A stretch of 64,000 nucleotides of DNA from DASSNR01 sp036278935. GTDB lineage: Bacteria; Gemmatimonadota; Gemmatimonadetes; Gemmatimonadales; Gemmatimonadaceae. Positions 7,287 through 14,659 of this stretch are shown here, one piece after another (the first letter of the stretch is position 1; every line of letters starts with the position of its first letter). A program made the position numbers and the translations under genes. A model generated the notes under the pieces. The model saw only the letters and a list, made by a program, of their open reading frames with translations, made no database searches and was not told the DNA's origin. The DNA is taken from contig DASUKA010000151.1 of NCBI GenBank assembly GCA_036278935.1, forward strand, positions 1 to 64,000, in the 5' to 3' direction.

Positions 7287-9263
7287 ATGAGCGCGATTCT
7301 CGGCGTATTTGGCACCGCCGCGGGAGCGTTGGCACCCGAGCGCGTGCGTCTACTGCTCGCCGCCATGGCGCGGCGGGGCGCCGACCGCACCGCCGTGCGC
7401 CAGGCCGGATTCGCGTGGCTGGGCGTGGCGCGGTATTCGTGGGAGCTGGACCCGCAGTTCAGCGGACCAGTGCTCACGGTGCACGAGGGCCCGATCACGG
7501 TGGTGGCCGATGCCTCGCTCTATTACCGGCGCGATCTGGAGTGCGCCCTCGCGGCGCGCGGCGTCCGGCTGACAGGCCATACCAGCGCGCATCTGATCCT
7601 GGCCGCCTATCGCGCATGGGGAGACGACTGCGCGGCGCGGCTGGAGGGTGACTTCGCGTTCATCGTCTGGGACTCCCGCCGACACGTTGCCGTCGCGGCG
7701 CGCGACTTTGGCGGCAAGCGCCCGCTCTTCCACGCGCAGGTGGGAGAGGCGATGGTCATCGCCTCCACCATAGCCGGCATTCTTGCGCATCCAGCGTGCT
7801 CGCGCGAGCTGAATCTGGCGGCACTCGCCGAGGACGCGTCGGCGCTCACCGGCTCGAGCGATGAAACGGCGTGGCGTGCGGTGCGGCGTATCCCTGCCGG
7901 GGCCACGCTATTGTGGCGCGAAGGCGGAGCACCGCGGGTGGGCGCGCACTGGCAGCCTCCGGCGTTCCGTGACGTTGGGGGCACGCCGTTCGACGACGCG
8001 GCCGAGGAGTTGAGGGAGTTGCTCGATGCCTCTGTGGCTGAGCGGTTGAGCACGCGTGGCACGAGCATTGGCCTGAGCGGCGGGTGGGATTCGCCCGCAG
8101 TGTTCGCCTGCGGTCAGCGCGTGGTGCGCGCCGCCGCCGATCGCTCGCTGCATGCGATGTCGATGAGCTATCCACCCGGCGATCCGGGGCGTGAGGACGA
8201 GCTCATCGCCGCCATCGTGGCCCACTGGAATACGGACACCCGATGGATCCGTGGCGATGACGTCCCGGCGCTCGCGCGATTCGCACGGCGCGCCGGCGAG
8301 CGGGATGAGCCGTTGCCGCATCCGTTCGAAGCGATCAATCGCGTGCTCGCGACCACGAGCGCGTCGCTGGGCGACCGCGTGATGTTCGACGGCAACGGGG
8401 GCGACCAGCTGTTTCAGGTGTCAATCGCATACCTCGCAGATCTGCTGGCGCGCGGCCGATGGCCCACGCTCGCACGCGAGTGGCGGCAGCGCGCCGCGAA
8501 CGGACGGGGATGCGCGCGGGACTTTCTGCGCGACGTCGTGGCGCCGGCGCTCCCTGCCATGCTCGTACAGGGGGCGGAGTGGTGGCGCGGCTCCGAGCTT
8601 CGCACGGCGCATCCGCTGCAGCGGCATGCGCCGCGCTGGATCCGCGCGGACTTTCTCGCGCGCCACTGTATTGCCGAACGCGAGCGCGCGCATGTGCCGC
8701 CCAGAGGCCATCGTAGCCGCGCGTCGCATGAGCTCGGCAGTCAGCTCGTGCGCCCGATGATCGCACGCATGAGCGGTGCAGTCAGCCGCTACGCGCTCGA
8801 GGCCGGCGTCGAGTTGCGCTGTCCACTCTATGACGGCCGGATCATTCGCTTCGCCGCCTCCCGCCCGGTGCTCGAACGCCGCTCCGGATGGGAGACGAAG
8901 CGGCTGCTCCGCCGTGCAATGGCAGGGCTGCTGCCCGAACATGTGCTGGCTCCGCGCCCGTACCGTACCGGCGTTCCGGTGCGGTACCTGACACGAGCGC
9001 TACGCGATGAGATTCCCCGCCTGCTCGGCGACATGACGCCCGCACCGTTGCTGGCCGATCTGGGAATCATCGACCCGGCGGTGCTTCGTGCCGCCTGGGC
9101 CGATGCCATGCGTCGCGCCGACGCGCATGCGATGATCGCCGTCTACGTGACGGTCGAGGCCGAGTACTGGCTGCGGGCGCACACCGGCAGTGCCCATCGA
9201 CCAACCAGCCACGCCGCGAACACCGCTCTCCACGCGAGACGCGCCGTCGAGGTCGCGACGTGA
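7287..9263 (+). CDS. Lasso peptide macrolactam synthetase (asparagine-synthetase-like, McjC family)
   Basis: 658-residue two-domain protein homologous to glutamine-dependent asparagine synthetase. The N-terminal amidotransferase-like domain starts MSAILGVFG, so the nucleophilic Cys2 of true AsnB enzymes is absent and the domain should not release ammonia. The C-terminal synthetase domain keeps the pyrophosphate loop SGGWDS (residues 264-269) and the downstream NGGDQLF block. This combination is typical of lasso cyclases, which adenylate an Asp/Glu side chain of the core and join it to the N-terminal amine. The precursor gene follows after 86 bases. ATG 7287 is chosen because MSAILGVFG aligns with the AsnB N-terminus. 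Confidence 0.88.
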   Translation: MSAILGVFGTAAGALAPERVRLLLAAMARRGADRTAVRQAGFAWLGVARYSWELDPQFSGPVLTVHEGPITVVADASLYYRRDLECALAARGVRLTGHTSAHLILAAYRAWGDDCAARLEGDFAFIVWDSRRHVAVAARDFGGKRPLFHAQVGEAMVIASTIAGILAHPACSRELNLAALAEDASALTGSSDETAWRAVRRIPAGATLLWREGGAPRVGAHWQPPAFRDVGGTPFDDAAEELRELLDASVAERLSTRGTSIGLSGGWDSPAVFACGQRVVRAAADRSLHAMSMSYPPGDPGREDELIAAIVAHWNTDTRWIRGDDVPALARFARRAGERDEPLPHPFEAINRVLATTSASLGDRVMFDGNGGDQLFQVSIAYLADLLARGRWPTLAREWRQRAANGRGCARDFLRDVVAPALPAMLVQGAEWWRGSELRTAHPLQRHAPRWIRADFLARHCIAERERAHVPPRGHRSRASHELGSQLVRPMIARMSGAVSRYALEAGVELRCPLYDGRIIRFAASRPVLERRSGWETKRLLRRAMAGLLPEHVLAPRPYRTGVPVRYLTRALRDEIPRLLGDMTPAPLLADLGIIDPAVLRAAWADAMRRADAHAMIAVYVTVEAEYWLRAHTGSAHRPTSHAANTALHARRAVEVAT

Positions 9264-9349
9264 GACCGACAATTCCGCTGCGGATGGTCACGAGGACCAT
9301 CCGTGTCCGGGCCACGACATGCCCGGGACTCGCTGCCATGGAGGCATGC

Positions 9350-9526
9350 ATGTATCAGACACCCCGCATAGAGCGCTTCGGCACTCTACGGGAGCTCACG
9401 CAGGGGAAGGACGCGTTCGGCATCGACCAATCCATTGGGATTGGCGAAGACAGTGACCAGCCGAATGGCTGCACGGCAGAGGCCGAGCCCGGCTCCGCCG
9501 CCGCCTGCATCACCGGTCGCTCCTGA
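9350..9526 (+). CDS. Lasso peptide precursor
   Basis: 58-residue precursor. Residues 2-17 match the lasso leader pattern YxxPxLxxxGxxxxxT with exact spacing: Tyr2, Pro5, Ile7, Gly11, Thr17. Thr17 is the usual penultimate leader residue, so the leader ends at Gln18 and the core is residues 19-58 (40 residues). The core starts GKDAFGID; Gly1 and Asp8 predict an eight-residue macrolactam ring. It contains Cys at core 23 and 35 and ends ITGRS. GGAGG five bases upstream supports ATG 9350; ATG 9338 is an alternative. A 13-bp hairpin follows the stop. The terminal Ser is a plausible target of the adjacent kinase. Confidence 0.85.
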   Translation: MYQTPRIERFGTLRELTQGKDAFGIDQSIGIGEDSDQPNGCTAEAEPGSAAACITGRS

Positions 9527-9532
9527 GCTCCC

Positions 9533-9568
9533 GGTGCCGGACGGCGCTGTTGCCGGCCGTCCGGCACC
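9533..9568 (+). terminator. Hairpin between lasso precursor and kinase genes
   Basis: GGTGCCGGACGGC (9533-9545) and GCCGTCCGGCACC (9556-9568) form a perfect 13-bp stem with a ten-base loop. It starts seven bases after the precursor stop and ends before the kinase ATG. There is no T tract, so an mRNA 3'-end stabiliser or partial attenuator favouring precursor over downstream genes fits better than a full terminator. Confidence 0.65.
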
Positions 9569-9579
9569 ACCTGCTTTCT

Positions 9580-10530
9580 ATGCCTCGGTATTCCATTTAC
9601 GGCGGGTGCCTCGACTCCGAGTTGCCTTTTCCGTCGCTGCCGCCGGCGGTTGGCCCCGTGAGCTGGCATCTCCGCCGCTCTCTGCATCCGGCCACGGCAG
9701 CATCGCTCCATCCGCTGGGCGAGGATCACGTGGATGGATCGATCCGCGTGCGCCTTGCGCGGTGTCCGGGTGGCTTCCATCTCTCGTACGACGATACGGG
9801 GACCTTTGACGTCCTGTCGGGCGGGCGGCGCATCGAGTGGAGCGCTGGCCCGCGCGCTGTCGACGAGGCCGTGCGACTCGATATCCTGGGACGAGTGCTC
9901 CCACTCGCCATGCACATGCAGGGCACGCTCACCCTGCACGGCAGTGCCGTGGACATCGGAGGGTGCGGGGTGGCGTTTCTCGCGCCCAAGCGGCATGGCA
10001 AGTCCACGCTCGCGCGGGCACTGCTCCAGGCCGGCGCGCGGCTGCTCACGGATGACGTGGCCGCGGTCGACCTCTCCCCCTTGCCCAGCGTGCGATGCGG
10101 CGTGCAGGAGCTCCGCCTGTGGCCCGATGCCGCGGAGCGCTTCGACGCGGACGTGACCACGCCAAGCGGCATCTGCGGGAAAGTCACTGTGACAGCTGGC
10201 GCGGACGCGCAATCGGTGCACGGCGCCGCGCCGCTGGCCGCCATCTGCATCCTGGCGCCCGTGCGAGATGGCGAGCGCGTGCGCCGCGTGCGGATGCCCG
10301 CTGTCCCCGCAGCGATGGCGCTCGTCGCGGAAGCTCGGCTTGCGGCACTGTTGGGACGAGAGGAGAGTGCCGTCCTGCTGGATCGTGCGGTGCGCCTCTC
10401 GCAGCTCGTTCCCGTGTACCGGCTGGAGATTGCGCGCGATCTGGGCGCCCTTCCGTCGGTGGCCGAGCAGATTATGCGCTGGTATGCGCCTGCGGCACCC
10501 CGAGCGGCAGCGGAGGGGGTGAGCGCATGA
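9580..10530 (+). CDS. HPr kinase-like lasso precursor kinase
   Basis: 316-residue protein related to the C-terminal kinase domain of HPr kinase/phosphorylase. The P-loop APKRHGKS (residues 135-142) follows LTLHGSAVDIGG, and LLTDDVAAV follows it, matching the HPrK-like fold. The N-terminal third lacks the regulatory domain of true HprK. In characterised lasso clusters (paeninodin type) such kinases phosphorylate the C-terminal Ser of the precursor; the precursor here ends in Ser. I start at ATG 9580; an upstream TTG (9550) lies within the hairpin. Its stop overlaps the ABC ATPase start as ATGA. Confidence 0.82.
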   Translation: MPRYSIYGGCLDSELPFPSLPPAVGPVSWHLRRSLHPATAASLHPLGEDHVDGSIRVRLARCPGGFHLSYDDTGTFDVLSGGRRIEWSAGPRAVDEAVRLDILGRVLPLAMHMQGTLTLHGSAVDIGGCGVAFLAPKRHGKSTLARALLQAGARLLTDDVAAVDLSPLPSVRCGVQELRLWPDAAERFDADVTTPSGICGKVTVTAGADAQSVHGAAPLAAICILAPVRDGERVRRVRMPAVPAAMALVAEARLAALLGREESAVLLDRAVRLSQLVPVYRLEIARDLGALPSVAEQIMRWYAPAAPRAAAEGVSA

Positions 10531-11603
10531 CGGCGATCCTCCCGGTCGACATCACGAGCACGCGCGCGCCGTCTCGCCTCGGCGAAGCCGTCGTGCGTGT
10601 CGAGGGTCTCACGAAGCGCTTCGCCGTGCAGCGGCGCTGGCGCGAGATCGTGCGTCACCCACGCGCGCGCCCCGTTGCGGTAGCGCTCCACGACGTGAGC
10701 TTCGAGGTACGCCGCGGCGAGTTCTTCGGACTGCTCGGGCCGAACGGGGCGGGGAAGACCACGCTGTTCAAGGTCCTTTCGACACTAGTGCTGCCGGACG
10801 AGGGACGGGTGACGGTCGAGGGGATGGACGTGGTCCGCGACGATGCCGGGGTGCGGCGTATCCTGACACCTGTCACGCCGGAGGAACGGAGTCTGAGCTG
10901 GCGACTTTCCGCGCGGGAGAACCTCAACATCTTCGCGGCGCTCCACAATCTGCGCGGCCAGGCACGCCGCCGGCGCGTGGACGAGGTGCTGGAGCGGACG
11001 GAGCTCGCGGACACGGGCGAGAAGTTGGTCGGGCAGTTCTCGTCCGGAATGCGACAACGACTCTTGCTCGCTCGTGCACTCCTGTCGCGCCCGCACGTGC
11101 TGCTCCTCGACGAGCCTACACGGAGCCTCGATCCGGTGTCGGCGCGCCGGTTCCGCGCCTTTCTGCGCGAGGAGATCGTTGGACGGGCGCAATGCACAGT
11201 GCTCATCGCCACGCACAACAGCGAAGAGGCATTGGAGCTGTGTGATCGTCTGGCGGTCCTCGATCGTGGCGTACTGAGAGCGCTGGGCACGGCCGCGGAG
11301 CTCTCGAGCCGCGCATCGGAAGCGCAGTACCGCATTCGCACGCGCGCCGCGTGGCGTCCGGCTATCGATGTCCTGGTCCGTCGAGGGATGATCCGCCGCG
11401 TGCTCTCGGCGGAGTTCGATGAGGATGGATGGTACGCGATGACCCTCGACGTGCCGGGTGGTGCCGAGGATGCGGCTGCCGTGGTGGCGTGTCTCACCGA
11501 TGCCGGCGCTCCCGTGGCCGGCTTCGAACGCGTGCGGCTCTCGCTGGCGGACCTGATCGAGCGTCTCGTAAACCGCGGGCGGCACGAGGTGGAGCATGGA
11601 TAA
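10527..11603 (+). CDS. ABC transporter ATP-binding protein (lasso locus)
   Basis: 358-residue ATPase of the ABC-2 exporter class. It carries Walker A GPNGAGKTT, signature SSGMRQRLLLA, Walker B VLLLDEPTRSLDP and the switch histidine in LIATHN. About 90 residues after the nucleotide-binding domain form a small C-terminal domain. The ATG at 10527 overlaps the kinase stop, and its own end overlaps the permease start by eight bases. The pair probably exports the mature peptide and may give self-immunity. Lasso exporters are often single-chain transporter fusions; a split ABC-2 type is less usual but known in kinase-containing clusters. Confidence 0.9.
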   Translation: MTAILPVDITSTRAPSRLGEAVVRVEGLTKRFAVQRRWREIVRHPRARPVAVALHDVSFEVRRGEFFGLLGPNGAGKTTLFKVLSTLVLPDEGRVTVEGMDVVRDDAGVRRILTPVTPEERSLSWRLSARENLNIFAALHNLRGQARRRRVDEVLERTELADTGEKLVGQFSSGMRQRLLLARALLSRPHVLLLDEPTRSLDPVSARRFRAFLREEIVGRAQCTVLIATHNSEEALELCDRLAVLDRGVLRALGTAAELSSRASEAQYRIRTRAAWRPAIDVLVRRGMIRRVLSAEFDEDGWYAMTLDVPGGAEDAAAVVACLTDAGAPVAGFERVRLSLADLIERLVNRGRHEVEHG

Positions 11604-12396
11604 GACTTGGATACTACTGCGTGCCAACTGGCTGGTTGGCGCGAGCTACCGCGTGCAGATGCTGCTCTCGCTCGTGTCGCTCTCCGCGATGGTGGTGCCG
11701 CTCTACTTCATTGCCGGTGCACTGCAGCCGGTGATGGCGCATGCCATCGCCTCACAGGGCGGGCAGTACCTGGGGTTCGTGCTCGTCGGAATGGTGGCCT
11801 TCATGTTTCTCTCCGTGGCGGTGAGCGCGTTGCCGAAGGTGGTGAGAGCGGGCATCAACTCCGGAACGCTCGAGGCCTATCTGGTCACACCGACCCGTCT
11901 GTCCACCATCCTCGGCGGCCTCATCTCCTATGAGTTCGTCTGGTCACTGGGCCGGTGCGCGCTGCTGCTCGGGGCGGGCGCGGTGCTCGGCGCGCATGTG
12001 AGCTGGCGGCACACGCTGGATGCTCTGGCCATCCTCGCATTGATCGTCCTGGCCTATCTCCCCTTCGGAATCCTCGGCGCTGCGCTCGTGCTCTGGTTCC
12101 GCACCACGGGTCCGCTACCGAAAGGGGTCATTACGCTGTCCGCGCTGCTGGGCGGCGTCTACTACCCCACGCACGTCATCCCATCGTGGCTGCACGGCGT
12201 GTCGGTCGCGATTCCCCTCACTTACGGACTGCGTGCGCTCCGGCGCGTGCTGCTCCAGGGGGCATCGCTCGCATCCGTGGCCGGCGACGCGGCCATCGTA
12301 GCGGGCTTTGCCGCCGTGCTGCTGGTGATCAGCACGTACACGTTCCGTTGCGCACTGCGCCATGCGCGGCGCACCGGCTCGCTCTCGCAGTACTGA
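11596..12396 (+). CDS. ABC-2 type permease (lasso locus)
   Basis: 266-residue integral membrane protein with about six hydrophobic segments, including VQMLLSLVSLSAMVVPLYFI, LGFVLVGMVAFMFLSVAV and the late AAIVAGFAAVLLVISTYTF. The segment LSALLGGVYYPTHVIPSWL resembles the ABC-2 permease signature region. It overlaps the ATPase gene by eight bases, which implies translational coupling and a paired exporter. It is the last gene of the cluster: a convergent gene and a hairpin follow. Confidence 0.88.
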   Translation: MDKTWILLRANWLVGASYRVQMLLSLVSLSAMVVPLYFIAGALQPVMAHAIASQGGQYLGFVLVGMVAFMFLSVAVSALPKVVRAGINSGTLEAYLVTPTRLSTILGGLISYEFVWSLGRCALLLGAGAVLGAHVSWRHTLDALAILALIVLAYLPFGILGAALVLWFRTTGPLPKGVITLSALLGGVYYPTHVIPSWLHGVSVAIPLTYGLRALRRVLLQGASLASVAGDAAIVAGFAAVLLVISTYTFRCALRHARRTGSLSQY

Positions 12397-12402
12397 ATGG
12401 GA

Positions 12403-12440
12403 CCTGGGCGATGGCGCGAGTGCGCGCGCTACCGCCCAGG
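12403..12440. terminator. Bidirectional hairpin between permease and BlaR1-like gene
   Basis: CCTGGGCG (12403-12410) and CGCCCAGG (12433-12440) plus GCGCG/CGCGC inside make a stem of about 16 bp with two mismatches. The stop codon of the convergent peptidase gene lies inside it. It probably ends both transcripts. Confidence 0.55.
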
Positions 12441-13949
12441 CGAATGAGCGCGTATCGTAACGCTGATGACGCCGTTCGCGGCGCGCGGGTCGGTGTAGCG
12501 CTGCGTTGCTGCCGGACCCTTGATCACTTCGATCTTCTCGATGGTCGCCGGGTCGAGCGTGCTCAGCGCGGACGGATCCGCGGCCGCACCGTCGATGAGA
12601 AACAGGCCGCGAAAGCGCTTCGGCGAATCGGTGCTTGGCCGCACCAGTAATCCGGGCCGGCCGCGTGACCCCGGCTCGCTCGCGCGTCGCGTGAGCCCGA
12701 TCTCCCGCGCCGCCGCGGAGTCGTCGACCGAAGGTACCATACGCGCGGCCGCATCACCCGCCTTCCGGGTGGTGATAAAAATCTTTCCACCGAGGCCACC
12801 GGCTCCGGGTTTCACGACGCTGATGCGCGCGATCTGATCCGGCCCCAGGGCGTGCGCCTGCTCCGCGCTGGCCCGCGCTCCATCGATCATGAAGACCAGG
12901 CTGCTATCATGATGGATCATCTGCGCCCGGGTCGCGGCCGCTTCCGCGCTGGCGACATCCATATTGCTCACATCAGCGGCCGTCGGGAGCGGGGTATCGC
13001 ACGCCACCAGGAGCACCATGAATGCACCGACAGCCAGTGCGCCGCCGTACGCGTGGGCAAATTGCGGACGATGAGACGTCATGGCGACCAACCTCCGTTG
13101 CAGGTGAGTGGATCCATCGACGAGCGCCGGCACGCCGAGACGGAGCGCGGGGCCTCGACCGGCCATCTCGATCAGTAACAACCCATACGAGCGCGTGGCC
13201 GCACCCAGGCGAAGCACCCTCGCATCACAATCGAGCTCCACGGCCAGGCGCAGTCGCGCCATCATCCACCAGACGGCCGGATGCCAGGGAATGAGCACGA
13301 CAAGGCCACAGCCCAGTGCCAGCAGCAGCGGGTCGCGCGATCGGAGATGCTCCTGTTCGTGCGCCAGCACCAGCCGCTGTGCGTCCAGTTCGCACCTGAG
13401 GAGCCAGCGCGGGATAACGATTTCCGGGGTGGCCAGGCCGACCACGGCTGGTCCCGATGCGGGAGCGAGACGAACGCGGATGCCATGCAGCTCAGTGCGC
13501 GGCCACGAGCGACGGGCGCGATGCATGCGGGCGTACGCCGCGGCGAAGATGACGGCGGTCACCGTGCTGACGGCCAGCCACAGGAGCGCGAGTGCATGCT
13601 CGAGCGAAGCGGGCACGGTGTGCTGAGCCGCGGCGATCACGCGCACGATAGGCTTCGCGATGGCACCGCGCAGGTGACGGAACGTCGTGATGAGCCGCTC
13701 CACTGATCCGGCGTCGCCGGTGGCCTGCGTCGCCAATGCATGCGGCGCGAACACGTCCGGCGCCTGCGAAGTAGGTGTGGTGCCGCGGTATGGCGCCAGC
13801 GCCGTAAGCGCCACGGTGAGAACCAGCGCGCCACTCCACACCCAGCGCCCCGGAAGCGCGACGAGCCGGCAGGCGGCATCCAGTGCGCAGGCGGCCGCGG
13901 CAACCAGGCAGCCCATCAGTGCGGCGTACGCCGCCCATGTCGCGATCAT
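12429..13949 (-). CDS. BlaR1-type M56 metallopeptidase with two TonB-plug-like tail segments
   Basis: 506-residue membrane protease/sensor. Four hydrophobic segments surround a cytoplasmic M56 domain with the zinc motif HEQEH (His197, Glu198, His201) and a later ELDCDARVLRLG block. After the last membrane segment (GALAVGAFMVLLVA) a C-terminal extracytoplasmic tail carries two related repeats, about 351-396 and 449-500. Each has the form IDGA...L.P..I..I.V.K. The second continues KGPAATQRYTDPRAANGVIS, which resembles TonB receptor plug domains, including the SusC protein of this window. It overlaps the BlaI-like gene by four bases. Expected role: sense an extracellular signal and cleave the repressor. 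Confidence 0.85.
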   Translation of the reverse strand: MIATWAAYAALMGCLVAAAACALDAACRLVALPGRWVWSGALVLTVALTALAPYRGTTPTSQAPDVFAPHALATQATGDAGSVERLITTFRHLRGAIAKPIVRVIAAAQHTVPASLEHALALLWLAVSTVTAVIFAAAYARMHRARRSWPRTELHGIRVRLAPASGPAVVGLATPEIVIPRWLLRCELDAQRLVLAHEQEHLRSRDPLLLALGCGLVVLIPWHPAVWWMMARLRLAVELDCDARVLRLGAATRSYGLLLIEMAGRGPALRLGVPALVDGSTHLQRRLVAMTSHRPQFAHAYGGALAVGAFMVLLVACDTPLPTAADVSNMDVASAEAAATRAQMIHHDSSLVFMIDGARASAEQAHALGPDQIARISVVKPGAGGLGGKIFITTRKAGDAAARMVPSVDDSAAAREIGLTRRASEPGSRGRPGLLVRPSTDSPKRFRGLFLIDGAAADPSALSTLDPATIEKIEVIKGPAATQRYTDPRAANGVISVTIRAHSPGR

Positions 13950-14320
13950 CGCGTTTCCCGCAAACGCTCGGCGAGCAGCCGACGCATGCGCTCCAGCTCT
14001 GCGCGGCTCAGCGCGCCGTCCGACACGAGTTGCGCGAACATCCGCTCGGCCGATCCCTGAAAGATCGCGTCGCGAATGCGGGTGAGCGCGCTGCCGCCGG
14101 CGCGCTCCGCCTTCACGAGCGGGTAATAGCGGTACGCTCGCCCTTCCGGCTCGTGCCGAACATAGCCCTTCTCCTCGAGCGTCTGCAGTGCGGAGAGGAC
14201 GGAGGTGTACGCCAGCTCTTCGTCGAGTGCCTCGCGCACGTCGGCCACAGTGGCCGAGCCGAATCGCCAGAGGATGCTCATGACCGCGAGCTCGCGGGGA
14301 GGGAAGTAGATGTCGTCCAT
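13946..14320 (-). CDS. BlaI/MecI/CopY-family transcriptional repressor
   Basis: 124-residue winged-helix repressor. The N-terminal DNA-binding part reads LAVMSILWRFGSATVADV then TSVLSALQTLEEKGYV, as in the Penicillinase_R family; the C-terminal half is a helical dimerisation region. It is the first gene of a two-gene unit with the M56 protease and overlaps it as ATGA. Two operator-like repeats lie on its promoter, so it is probably autoregulated. Targets are not shown; the neighbouring lasso genes do not carry an obvious copy of the repeat. Confidence 0.92.
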   Translation of the reverse strand: MDDIYFPPRELAVMSILWRFGSATVADVREALDEELAYTSVLSALQTLEEKGYVRHEPEGRAYRYYPLVKAERAGGSALTRIRDAIFQGSAERMFAQLVSDGALSRAELERMRRLLAERLRETR

Positions 14321-14329
14321 GGGTCGTGT

Positions 14330-14347
14330 CTACTGGTTATGCCGTAG
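14330..14347 (-). promoter_or_regulatory. Operator-like site 1 (BlaI type)
   Basis: CTACTGGTTATGCCGTAG is an imperfect dyad with CTAC...GTAG ends, resembling TAC/GTA half-sites of BlaI operators. It lies over the -10 box and the start region of the blaI-like promoter. Confidence 0.6.
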
Positions 14348-14374
14348 ATTAGCCGCGGGCGGCGGCGCTGTCAA
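14346..14374 (-). promoter_or_regulatory. Promoter of the blaI-blaR1-like unit
   Basis: On the minus strand TTGACA (14374-14369), a 17-base spacer and TAATCT (14351-14346). The start codon of the repressor is 26 bases downstream of the -10 box. Operator-like repeats overlap both boxes. Confidence 0.7.
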
Positions 14375-14389
14375 CTGGTTTATCCGTAG
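14372..14389 (-). promoter_or_regulatory. Operator-like site 2 (BlaI type)
   Basis: CAACTGGTTTATCCGTAG is a near copy of site 1 in the same orientation, 42 bases away (about four helical turns). It abuts and overlaps the -35 box. The matched pair and phasing suggest cooperative binding of repressor dimers. Confidence 0.6.
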
Positions 14390-14475
14390 ATGCCGGCCGG
14401 ACTTTGAGCGACGGGGCAGGCGAGTTAACTTTCCCGATCGCCCGGGTTGAGTGGGACCATGGTCCGGAGCGACCT

Positions 14476-14549
14476 GGCAGGGTAGCTCAGCCGGTTAGAG
14501 CACATCACTCATAATGATGGGGTCGGGGGTTCGAGTCCCCCCCCTGCTA
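14476..14549 (+). tRNA. Elongator tRNA-Met (CAT)
   Basis: Cloverleaf with acceptor GGCAGGG / CCCTGCT, D arm GCTCAGCCGGTTAGAGC, anticodon stem-loop CATCA-CTCATAA-TGATG and T arm GGGGG-TTCGAGT-CCCCC. The D-arm to variable-loop region matches the Escherichia coli elongator Met tRNA as I remember it. That favours Met over the lysidine-modified Ile(CAT) isoacceptor. The first pair is G-T. CCA is not encoded. Confidence 0.88.
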
Positions 14550-14553
14550 TCAT

Positions 14554-14591
14554 CACACGCCGGTCAACCAGATACGGTTGACCGGCGTGTG
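14554..14591. terminator. Bidirectional hairpin after tRNA-Met
   Basis: Perfect 16-bp stem between 14554-14569 and 14576-14591 (CACACGCCGGTCAACC and its complement) with a six-base loop. It starts five bases after the tRNA and faces the 3' end of the convergent beta-barrel gene, so it can end transcription from both sides. Confidence 0.7.
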
Positions 14592-14659
14592 CATTGGTGG
14601 GTGCTGAATCTTCGGGGCACGTCCACTGCTGAGCGCTCAGCGAGCGCGCAGGACGGATC

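Noticed and set aside
14476..14549. tRNA-Ile(CAT) instead of tRNA-Met
   Set aside because: The D-arm, anticodon stem and variable loop match elongator Met rather than the Ile isoacceptor. tilS in the window shows the Ile(CAT) tRNA must exist elsewhere.
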